From WS-2 sp964650245 (GTDB lineage Bacteria; Eisenbacteria; RBG-16-71-46), in the NCBI GenBank assembly GCA_964650245.1, contig CAZYQK010000002.1, forward strand, positions 1 through 53,983: DNA of 53,983 nucleotides, written 5' to 3'. The notes beneath the pieces are model-generated. The model was not told where the DNA came from, made no database searches, and was given only the letters and a program-made list of their open reading frames with translations. The translations under genes and the position numbers were made by a program. Positions 45,567 to 52,558 of the stretch are shown one piece after another. Position 1 is the first letter of the stretch; each line of letters begins with the position of its first letter.

Positions 45567-46573
45567 GCGGGGTCAATCATATGCGTGTCGGTGCAATTGA
45601 TCTCGGCTCCAATTCCGTCCGGCTGCTGGTCGCGGACATCGCGAGCGGCGAGCCCGAGAACGGCCAGATCTCGGTGCTCGGCCGAGCCGGGGAGGCCTGC
45701 CGGCTGGGCCGGGGGCTCGACCGCAGCGGCGTCATCGACGAGGAGATGGCCCGGCGGGCCGGTGCCATCGCGCGGGAGTTCGCCCGGCGTGCGCGTGGGC
45801 TGGGAGCGGTTCACATCGTGTGCGGTGCGACCGCTGCCCTGCGCAGCGCAGCCAACGGGGCTGCGGTCGCGGCCATGATCGAGCGCGAATGCGGGGTGCC
45901 GGTGCGGATTCTGTCCGGCGAGGACGAGGCACGGCTGGTCTACCGTGCCGTGGTGCTCGGCCTCGGCCCCGGGGCGCGACGCAGCTCCTGCGTGGTATTC
46001 GATATCGGGGGTGGCAGCACCGAGGTGGTGAGCGGGCTCGGCGATCAGGCCGGGCGCTGGACCAGCCTGGGTTTCGGAGCGGTCAGCCTCACCGAGCGTC
46101 ACGCCCTCTCCGACCCGGCCCGAATCGAGGAGGTCACGGCGCTGCGGGACGAGGTGCGCGAACAACTTATGCATAAATGTGCATATATGCCGTCACGATC
46201 TCCACTGTTCGCCGGGGTGGGAGGCACGGTGACGCTTCTGGCGGCACTGGACATGGGACTGACCGTGTACGACCCGGCCCTGCTCGATGGCCGGGCGATC
46301 GATCGGGCGCGGCTCGACGGCCTGATCGAGCGTCTGCTGGGCTCGACGCAAGGAGAGCGCATCGCCTGGCCTGTTATGGGGGAAGGACGGGCGGATATCG
46401 TGGTGGCGGGGGCTCTCGTGGTAGGGCTCCTCGCGCAACGCTTTCCGTCCAATGCCCTGGTTTGCTCGACCCAGGGCCTGAGATATGGCCTGGTGCGTCT
46501 GGCGGCGGAGGAGGTCAGGCGGGGGAGGACGGGGTCCGGGGGCGGGCAGGGTGGGTCTGAAATTCCTCATTGA
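45563..46573 (+). CDS. Ppx/GppA family phosphatase (exopolyphosphatase-like)
   Basis: A 336-residue enzyme of the ASKHA superfamily that hydrolyses polyphosphate and/or pppGpp. The N-terminal phosphate loop is GAIDLGSNSVRLLVAD, the second VVFDIGGGSTEVVSGL, with the catalytic Glu region in ILSGEDEARLVY. It lacks the C-terminal HD domain, as in short PPX forms of about 300-330 residues. Translation overlaps the ArsR-like gene (ATGA), so expression is linked. A markedly AT-rich patch (46168-46192) encodes LMHKCAYM and contrasts with the surrounding codon use. The Gly-rich C-terminus looks disordered. Confidence 0.9.
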   Translation: MSGVNHMRVGAIDLGSNSVRLLVADIASGEPENGQISVLGRAGEACRLGRGLDRSGVIDEEMARRAGAIAREFARRARGLGAVHIVCGATAALRSAANGAAVAAMIERECGVPVRILSGEDEARLVYRAVVLGLGPGARRSSCVVFDIGGGSTEVVSGLGDQAGRWTSLGFGAVSLTERHALSDPARIEEVTALRDEVREQLMHKCAYMPSRSPLFAGVGGTVTLLAALDMGLTVYDPALLDGRAIDRARLDGLIERLLGSTQGERIAWPVMGEGRADIVVAGALVVGLLAQRFPSNALVCSTQGLRYGLVRLAAEEVRRGRTGSGGGQGGSEIPH

Positions 46574-46734
46574 CGCCCGGCGGTCTGCGGGAAGATACTT
46601 TTCCCGGCGCTCAAAAAAAATGCAGGCGTGGTCCCCTCTGACGTGCGCAAACCTTGGCGTCGGTTTCCTCCGACCGAATGATGAGGTGTTTCTGTGTTTC
46701 TCTTACCGCCAGTAGTGGAGGGAGCAGGTAGCGC

Positions 46735-47064
46735 ATGCTGAAAACCCGTAACAGGCTCCTGGTCACGCTGGTCCTACTTCTGTTGGCGACGGCGACGGCA
46801 TGGACGGTGGCCGAAGCGCGCCCGAAGTCCGATGACGGAAGCTCATCGGGCACGGTGGCCGCTCCGGGCATTCCAAAACCATGCGCAGCCCCAGCCTCCG
46901 GAGAGCCGGATCAACCTGCGGGTCACACCACGCCCGGCAACCATGGCGCCGTGATGGCGCCGCCTTCGCAAGAGGGCAGTGTTGCCGTACAGGATGTGAG
47001 CTGGAGATGGATCCGTTGGATCAGCAGGATCTGGGCCGCGCGGTACCTGGGAGTGGCCTTCTAG
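46735..47064 (+). CDS. Small exported hypothetical protein
   Basis: A 109-residue protein without recognised family. The N-terminus (MLKTRNRLLVTLVLLLLATA) is a signal peptide with probable cleavage after AEA. The mature part is Pro/Gly/Ser rich (KSDDGSSSGTVAAPGIPKPC) with one Cys and ends with an amphipathic, aromatic segment WRWIRWISRIWAARYLGVAF that could insert in or lie on a membrane. AGGTAGCGC precedes the ATG. It sits just upstream of the TPR-GAF-sigma54 regulator, but whether they are connected is unknown. Confidence 0.55.
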   Translation: MLKTRNRLLVTLVLLLLATATAWTVAEARPKSDDGSSSGTVAAPGIPKPCAAPASGEPDQPAGHTTPGNHGAVMAPPSQEGSVAVQDVSWRWIRWISRIWAARYLGVAF

Positions 47065-47184
47065 CCGGCCGCAGCATCGGATAGAGCGTCACTCTCAGTT
47101 CAATCCAGTTCAGGTCACCAACGGCGCTCCGGAACGAACCGACGGGGTGCCCAACCGGGTGTCAAGAACCGAGGGTTCGAAAAA

Positions 47185-50100
47185 GTGCAGCGAGCGATCC
47201 CCCCCGATCTGACTCATGCTCACCTCTCCGCTCAAGAGGGAGCGCTGCAGCACGAGGCGATCGGCAATCTGCATCTGGCCGCGGACAACTTCTCGGGTGC
47301 GGCCGATGCCTACGTGGCGGCCCTGCACCAGCTGGGCCCCGAAGCCCCCCATGACCGGTCTCGGCTGCTCCTGCTTCTGGCCGAGGCCCACGTCCATCGA
47401 GGCGACTTCGAATCCGGATCGAAAGTCTTGAGGGAAGCGCGCGAGCTCGCGCGCCTGCTCGACGATCCCCGCATACGCGCGCGCATCGCCGCGCGGCTGG
47501 CGCATGCGCTCACCGAGCTCGGCCACTACCGCCGGGGGCGGCACTACGCGCTCTACGCGTACCGCGTCTTGAGGGACAGCGACGAGCATCGCACCGTGGG
47601 CCAGGTCGGCGTGCAGCTCGGTGTCTGCTGCTCCCGGCTGGGGCGCGTGCCGGAAGCGATCGAGTGGCTGCAGAACGCGGCCGCCACCTTCCGGCGGATC
47701 GACGACACGGAGGGGCTGGTCACCGCGCTCAACAACCTCGGCATCGTCTACAAGAATTTGCGCGACTGGCGAGAAGCCACGCGCTGCCTCGAGCAGGCCC
47801 TGCGCCTCGACGAGCGCGCGGGGCTTTACGCTCGGATGCGGCCCACCTACCAGAACCTCGGGCTGATCCGCTACCGCCTGGGGCAGTGGGATCTGGCCGA
47901 GGAGAACTTCCGCCATTCCATGAAGATCGCGCGTGAGACCGGGCACCTCCAGGGCGAGGCCGCCGCGCTGCTCGCGGTCGGCATGCTCTGCCGGCGGCGC
48001 CGCCAGTTCGACCGCGCAGAGGATCACTTCCGGCGCGCGATGGCGCTCTCCACCCAGGTCGGGGCGCAGCGCGAGACCATGCTGGGGCGCGAGTTCCTCG
48101 CTGAAGTCGAGCTCGATCGCGGCAACGGCGACGCCGCCCTCGCGCTGCTGGAGCCCACGCTCGAGGAAGCCCGGCTCATGGCGCCGGAGGGCGACATGGT
48201 CACCGAGCTCGAGACCCGCACCGGGATGGCCCTGCTTCAGCTGGGCCGAACCGAGGACGCGCTCCCCCACCTGCTCAGCGGCGCGATGCTGGCCGAGCGG
48301 CTCGGCGACCGTGTCGAACAGGCCTACGCCGAGCGTGCCCTCGCGCGCCTCGACGCGGTGCGCGGCAACAGCACCGGACTCGAGGCCAGGCTCCACGCAT
48401 CCGCGCAGTGCTTCGACGAGCTGGGTGAGGTTTACGAGCTCGCGGCTTCGCTCGCCGCCTGGGGCGAGTACCTGTTCCTGCTCCCGGCCAGCGTGCGGAT
48501 GCGCGTGCCGCTCGAGCCGGTCGCCGACGCGGCCAAGCGTGCCTCTGCGCTGTTCCGCCAGCTGGGGGTCACGCCGCTCGCCGCCGAAGCGATGCTCAAT
48601 CACTCGCGCCTCGAGGCCGAGCGTGAGCACTTCGATCAGGCGCTCTCGATCCTGGAGCAGGCCGAGCAGTGGCTCGCCGAGTCGGGCGACCCCGAGACCC
48701 GCGACCGTGCCGAGACGCTGCGCCGCGAGCTTGAACGTCAGTACGTCGCGGTCTCGCTCTCGACCTGCAACGAATTCCGGGCGCTCGACGAGGCCAACCG
48801 GTTGTTCCGTGAGACCGCCGACATGGACGGGCTGCTCAGCCAGGCGGTGCGGCTCGCGGTCGAGAACGCGGGCGGCGACCGTGGCTTCGTGGCCTACAGC
48901 AGCGGTGGCGGCCGGCTCGACGTCGTCGCGCAGCACGGCCTGGGCCGCGACCGCGCGCGCCGCGTCCTCAAGGTGATCGAAGGCGTGTGCGGATCACGCA
49001 TCGCCGAGTGCGGCCCGGTGTTCTCGAGCCGCGTTGCCGCCGATCCCCGTTTTCACGCGGCGATCGCGGACGCGCTCGAAGGCGTCGGCTCGCTGGTGTG
49101 CGTGCCGCTCAACTTCCCGTCGCAATCCATGGGTCTGGTTTACGTGGACCGCCTCAACGACAACCTGCTCGGCCCCTTCAGGCAGCGCGAGCTCAATCTG
49201 CTCGCGGTGCTGGCGAACAGTGCAGCGGTGGCGATCGTCGAGGCCCAGCGCTCACGGCTGCTCGAGGAGAACAAGCAACTGCGCGACAAGCTGCGTCCGG
49301 CGCCGGGCAGCGAGCGCATCATCTCCCAGTCGCGCGAGATGGCCAACATCCTCGCGCTGCTCGGAAAGGTGGGCGACAGCTCTGCCACCGTGCTGTTTAT
49401 CGGCGAGACCGGGACCGGCAAGGGCCTGCTGGCCCAGGTCGTTCACGAGATCTCGAACCGGCGCGACGGGCCGTTCGTGCAGGTCAACTGCGCGGCGCTG
49501 CCGGAGCAGCTGCTGGAGAGCGAGCTGTTCGGCTACGTTCACGGCGCGTTCACCGGTGCCACGCGGGACAAGACCGGGCTCTTCGAGGAGGCCGAGGGCG
49601 GCACCATCTTCCTCGACGAGATCGAGAAAGTGCCGGAGACGGTGCAGGCCAAGCTCCTCCACGTCCTCGACCGCGGGGAGATTCGCCCGGTCGGAGCCAC
49701 CCGCAGCAAGCATGTGAACGCGCGAGTCATCTGTGCGACCGGCTGCGATCTGCGCGACCGCATCAAGGAGGGGCGCTTCCTCGAAGATCTCTACTACCGG
49801 CTCAACGACATCACGGTTCGGGTCCCGGCGCTGCGGGAGCGGCGCGAAGACGTTCCGGTGCTCGCCCAGCACTTCCTGACCCTGTACTCGCGGCAGATGG
49901 AGAAGACGCTGCGCGGCTTCTCGCCCGGCGTGGTGCAGGCGTTCCTGGAGCACGCATGGCGCGGCAACGTGCGCGAGCTCGAGAAGACGATCAAGCGCAT
50001 GGTGGTGCTGGCCGACGAGGGGGACTCGCTGGAGGTGGAACTGCTGCCGCCCGAGATGCGCGAGGTCGGCGCCGCCCCGACCGAGAAGCCGAACGGCAAG

Positions 50101-50268
50101 TCGCTGCGCTCGAACATCTCGCAGCTGGAGCGGCGCATGATCGCCGAGGCCCTGGAACGCCTCCGCTGGAACAAGGCGCGGACCGCCCGCGAGCTGGGTC
50201 TGAGCTATCCCACTCTGCTGAGCAAGATCCGCACGCTGCAGCTCGAGCGCCGCAAGCGCACTACTTGA
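47185..50268 (+). CDS. TPR-GAF-sigma54 activator (AAA+ enhancer-binding protein)
   Basis: A 1027-residue cytoplasmic regulator. Residues about 15-530 are tetratricopeptide-like helical repeats (LVTALNNLGIVYKNLRDWRE, RPTYQNLGLIRYRLGQWDLA). A GAF domain (about 545-690) ends in LGPFRQRELNLLAVLANSAA. The sigma-54 AAA+ domain (about 715-945) has GETGTGKG (about 739), ELFGYVHGAFTGAT (about 785) with the sigma-54-contacting GAFTGA, and FLDEIEKV. The C-terminal Fis-type helix-turn-helix is NKARTARELGLSYPTLLSKI. There is no receiver domain, so control is probably by ligand at GAF or partner binding to TPR. It starts with GTG at 47185 and ends at a good terminator. A sigma-54 promoter lies 870 bases downstream. 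Confidence 0.93.
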   Translation: MQRAIPPDLTHAHLSAQEGALQHEAIGNLHLAADNFSGAADAYVAALHQLGPEAPHDRSRLLLLLAEAHVHRGDFESGSKVLREARELARLLDDPRIRARIAARLAHALTELGHYRRGRHYALYAYRVLRDSDEHRTVGQVGVQLGVCCSRLGRVPEAIEWLQNAAATFRRIDDTEGLVTALNNLGIVYKNLRDWREATRCLEQALRLDERAGLYARMRPTYQNLGLIRYRLGQWDLAEENFRHSMKIARETGHLQGEAAALLAVGMLCRRRRQFDRAEDHFRRAMALSTQVGAQRETMLGREFLAEVELDRGNGDAALALLEPTLEEARLMAPEGDMVTELETRTGMALLQLGRTEDALPHLLSGAMLAERLGDRVEQAYAERALARLDAVRGNSTGLEARLHASAQCFDELGEVYELAASLAAWGEYLFLLPASVRMRVPLEPVADAAKRASALFRQLGVTPLAAEAMLNHSRLEAEREHFDQALSILEQAEQWLAESGDPETRDRAETLRRELERQYVAVSLSTCNEFRALDEANRLFRETADMDGLLSQAVRLAVENAGGDRGFVAYSSGGGRLDVVAQHGLGRDRARRVLKVIEGVCGSRIAECGPVFSSRVAADPRFHAAIADALEGVGSLVCVPLNFPSQSMGLVYVDRLNDNLLGPFRQRELNLLAVLANSAAVAIVEAQRSRLLEENKQLRDKLRPAPGSERIISQSREMANILALLGKVGDSSATVLFIGETGTGKGLLAQVVHEISNRRDGPFVQVNCAALPEQLLESELFGYVHGAFTGATRDKTGLFEEAEGGTIFLDEIEKVPETVQAKLLHVLDRGEIRPVGATRSKHVNARVICATGCDLRDRIKEGRFLEDLYYRLNDITVRVPALRERREDVPVLAQHFLTLYSRQMEKTLRGFSPGVVQAFLEHAWRGNVRELEKTIKRMVVLADEGDSLEVELLPPEMREVGAAPTEKPNGKSLRSNISQLERRMIAEALERLRWNKARTARELGLSYPTLLSKIRTLQLERRKRTT

Positions 50269-50300
50269 TAGACCGCCTATAAAACAGATTAATATCGAAC

Positions 50301-50341
50301 CCCGCGTCGTTTCGGCACTTAGCCGACCGGCGCGGGTTTTT
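50301..50341 (+). terminator. Rho-independent terminator after the sigma-54 activator
   Basis: CCCGCG (50301-50306) pairs with CGCGGG (50331-50336), with an inner GTCG/CGAC arm, then TTTTT (50337-50341). It lies about 32 bases after the stop. Confidence 0.8.
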
Positions 50342-50516
50342 CATATTTTGTTCAGCATTCGTCCCGTCGCGTGGGCCCGGGCGGGCCCCCGCTCAGGGAT
50401 CCATGGGTCGCATTAACGCGTTACGGCCCAACTCGTTGTGTAGAATTACGGGGGCGCGGTTGTCAATGGCATGCAAGCTGCTCAGGCATGAACGTCGGAG
50501 GGGGGGGACCTCCAAA

Positions 50517-50539
50517 GTTCAGCAGTTCATCTGCTGGAC
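50517..50539 (+). repeat. Short perfect-type hairpin
   Basis: GTTCAGCAG (50517-50525) pairs with CTGCTGGAC (50531-50539) through nine pairs including one G-U, closing a TTCAT loop. Confidence 0.6.
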
Positions 50540-50548
50540 CACTTCTGG

Positions 50549-50630
50549 GCTAGCCGGTGCAGTGGAGGGTTCGGTCGAGGGTACGAGCCCCAGTCACATG
50601 ACAACGCACCGTCCTTCACGACCGGCTAGC
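50549..50630. repeat. Inverted repeat, 10-bp arms
   Basis: GCTAGCCGGT (50549-50558) is matched perfectly by ACCGGCTAGC (50621-50630). In RNA, wobble pairs would extend the stem outward by six more (50543-50548 with 50631-50636). The loop is 62 bases. Confidence 0.65.
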
Positions 50631-50747
50631 TTGGAGTGTTGAGCGCCGAAATCTTCCCGGACGTGACCCCGAGCCGGCCTCGATCGCAGGTGGGGCAAGC
50701 CGAAGACGCGGGCGCAGCCAGTTCGCTTCCCAGGCACCGTCCGGAAT

Positions 50748-50834
50748 AACAGGACACCGGTCAATTCGCGCCACAGGCCAGCACTGGGGGATGTCCGGGC
50801 TTGTGATCGCAGCAGTCCTGACCGGTGTCCTGTT
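50748..50834. repeat. Inverted repeat, 16-bp perfect arms
   Basis: AACAGGACACCGGTCA (50748-50763) and its exact reverse complement (50819-50834) flank 55 bases; the right arm runs into TTTTC. Sixteen perfect pairs are very unlikely by chance. It may be a paired enhancer site, a terminator, or the ends of a small element. Confidence 0.75.
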
Positions 50835-51134
50835 TTCTTGCGCTCCCATGGCTGCTCCCGCCAGCCGTGAGCAGTCGCGGTACCACCGCCCGCGTTCGCC
50901 CTGGCGCCCCCCCCATCCGGCCTCCGCCCGCCCGCCGCCCTCCGGGGGCGGGCACCCGGACATGATTCTCGAGACGCACCTGAATGGTGTGGCGCCGGCC
51001 GCACACCTGCGACTTGCCCGCACGGCGAAACCCACCACAGCCACACCGGCGCGTGGCTTGAGGGGGATGTCCTGCCGATTGTTGGATTGGAGCTTAGCGG
51101 CTCACGCTCGGCCCGCACGCCGCCCGGAATCGTG

Positions 51135-51150
51135 TGGCACGTCGGTTGCC
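51135..51150 (+). promoter_or_regulatory. Sigma-54 promoter (-24/-12)
   Basis: TGGCACG-TCGG-TTGCC: the -24 GG (51136-51137) and -12 GC (51148-51149) are separated by exactly 10 bases, and all seven bases of the -24 element are consensus. Predicted +1 is near 51161, 36 bases before the ATG at 51197. It needs an AAA+ activator; two are encoded in this window. Confidence 0.8.
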
Positions 51151-51196
51151 CTTTGCCTTCCTGGGCGCGATTCAACCGTTGTTGACGGGAGGGGAC

Positions 51197-52024
51197 ATGG
51201 TCAGACCCTGGGTGGCAGTGATGGCCGCCGCGGTCCTCACCGCGGGCTGCGACGACGATGAGACCGCGCCGCGCGACGTTTTTCCGCCCGCCGCGCCGCG
51301 CGGGGTCTACAGCGTGACCGGCGACAATCAGGTCACGGTCTACTGGCTCGACAACACCGAGGGCGACCTCGGGGGCTACAAGGTCTACGTCGCCCCGTGC
51401 GCGAGCGGGCCGGGTTGTCCCTACGACAGGGTGGGGGTGACGAGCGGAACCTCGTTCCGCGTGGGCGGGCTCGCGAACGGGACGACGCGCTACTTCGCGG
51501 TTGCCGCCTACGACCGGGCGGGGAACGAGAGCGCGCTCTCGCGCGAGGAAGTGTTCGACACTCCGCGCCCGGCGGGGTTCGGGCTCGCGCTCACGAGCTA
51601 CACCGCCTCCCCCGCCACCAGCGGCTACGACTTCTCCGCCTACGCCGTGCTCCCCTACGATCACCAGAACGCCGACCTGTTCTTCGGTTACAACGGCACC
51701 GTGCACCAGATGTTCGCGGCGTTCGACGACGTGCTGGTTCAGGACGCTGGCTACACCCGCAGTCTGGATGAAGTAGACTTCGCGCCGACTGCCGGCTGGT
51801 CTCGCGACGGCACGGTCGAGCTGATCGAGGGTCACAGTTACGTGGCCTGGATGACCCTGGACAACCACTTCGCGAAATTCCGGGTGATCTCGCTTGTCCC
51901 GACCCCGCCGCGTGCCGTGATCGACTGGGCCTACCAGACGGCGCCCGGCAACCGCGAGCTTGCGGCGCGACCGGCCGCGATCGAAGGCGGCCGGGCGCGA
52001 AGGCCGGTGGTGTGGCTGCGCTGA
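51197..52024 (+). CDS. Fibronectin type III domain lipoprotein
   Basis: A 275-residue exported lipoprotein. The signal peptide MVRPWVAVMAAAVLTAGC ends in lipobox LTAGC with Cys18, followed by DDDE. A fibronectin type III domain (about 30-122) shows VTGDNQVTVYWLDNTEGDLG, YKVYVAPC and TTRYFAVAAYDRAGNESALS. The C-terminal half (ALTSYTASPATSGYDFSAYA to VIDWAYQTAPG) is a second beta domain I do not recognise, with a disordered tail. GGGAGGGG precedes the ATG. It is the first gene of the sigma-54-dependent unit. Possible role in surface binding or envelope assembly; not established. Confidence 0.82.
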   Translation: MVRPWVAVMAAAVLTAGCDDDETAPRDVFPPAAPRGVYSVTGDNQVTVYWLDNTEGDLGGYKVYVAPCASGPGCPYDRVGVTSGTSFRVGGLANGTTRYFAVAAYDRAGNESALSREEVFDTPRPAGFGLALTSYTASPATSGYDFSAYAVLPYDHQNADLFFGYNGTVHQMFAAFDDVLVQDAGYTRSLDEVDFAPTAGWSRDGTVELIEGHSYVAWMTLDNHFAKFRVISLVPTPPRAVIDWAYQTAPGNRELAARPAAIEGGRARRPVVWLR

Positions 52025-52033
52025 GGAGTCTCG

Positions 52034-52558
52034 ATGACGCGCTGGACCCGATGGGCCGGCTTCGGGGGCGTGCTGCTCGCCCTCACGGGCTGCGTGGCGG
52101 GCTACGGAATGAGCTCGCTCTCCGCGCGCCACAGCTTAACGAGCCGCCCCCACCCCAGCTACTACTGCTATGATTGTCACGGCGACCGGTTCTTCGACCC
52201 GTATTACGACTGGTGCGTCAACTACGGCTTCCGCTACTCGTGGGCGAGTCGGCCCGAGGTCACCCGGCTCTACCGCGAGCGGTACCTGAGGATCAAGGAG
52301 CGCCATCCCGAGTACGGCCGCTACCGCTACCGGTCGGACTATCGCGAGACGCGGCGCTATCGCGAGCCGGCAGACTACGAGGCCTGGCTGGAGCGCGGGC
52401 GGGGTGATCCCGGCCAGAGTGAGCGCCGCACGGAGCGCACCAGGCAAAGGGAGAAGAAACCGAACGACGCGGGTACGACCAAGACCAAGGACCGCGAGCG
52501 CAAGGAACCCCCCGGCTCGAAGCCGCGCGATTCCCTGCGGGAAGGAGTCTCAAGATGA
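52034..52558 (+). CDS. Lipoprotein with CYDCH motif
   Basis: A 174-residue lipoprotein of unknown family. Lipobox LTGC (Cys20) is followed by a Tyr-rich region with YYCYDCHGDRFFDPYYDWC, then an Arg/Tyr-rich helix-prone part (YRERYLRIKERHPEYGRYRY) and a charged, disordered tail. CYDCH has the CxxCH form of heme c attachment sites, but the third Cys after FDPYY is conserved in the next protein too, so a Cys3-His metal site is equally possible. GAGGAG lies five bases before the ATG. It follows the FN3 lipoprotein by nine bases and overlaps the next gene (ATGA). Confidence 0.78.
   Translation: MTRWTRWAGFGGVLLALTGCVAGYGMSSLSARHSLTSRPHPSYYCYDCHGDRFFDPYYDWCVNYGFRYSWASRPEVTRLYRERYLRIKERHPEYGRYRYRSDYRETRRYREPADYEAWLERGRGDPGQSERRTERTRQREKKPNDAGTTKTKDRERKEPPGSKPRDSLREGVSR

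Larger units (their letters stand above)
50342..51134. other. Long non-coding region with several inverted repeats
   Basis: About 800 bases between the terminator and the sigma-54 promoter. Open frames here lack ribosome sites, have skewed composition and match nothing. The stretch holds three strong dyads (listed separately), a G8 run at 50508-50517 flanked by GGAGG/CCTCC, and C/G-rich tracts at 50908-50950. It could be an upstream activating region for the sigma-54 promoter, a structured RNA, or gene remnants. Confidence 0.55.

Noticed and set aside
46586..46620. Terminator after ppx (CGGGAA/TTCCCG hairpin, then A8)
   Set aside because: The hairpin is followed by A's rather than T's on the coding strand, so it does not form a rho-independent terminator for ppx.
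50342..51134. Known large RNAs (tmRNA, RNase P, SRP, 6S) in the structured gap
   Set aside because: Their hallmark sequences were looked for by eye on both strands and not seen.
50594..52132. 512-codon minus-strand open frame across the non-coding region and the FN3 lipoprotein gene
   Set aside because: It has no ribosome site and runs antisense to a gene with lipobox, FN3 motif and sigma-54 promoter. Long antisense frames are common at this GC content.
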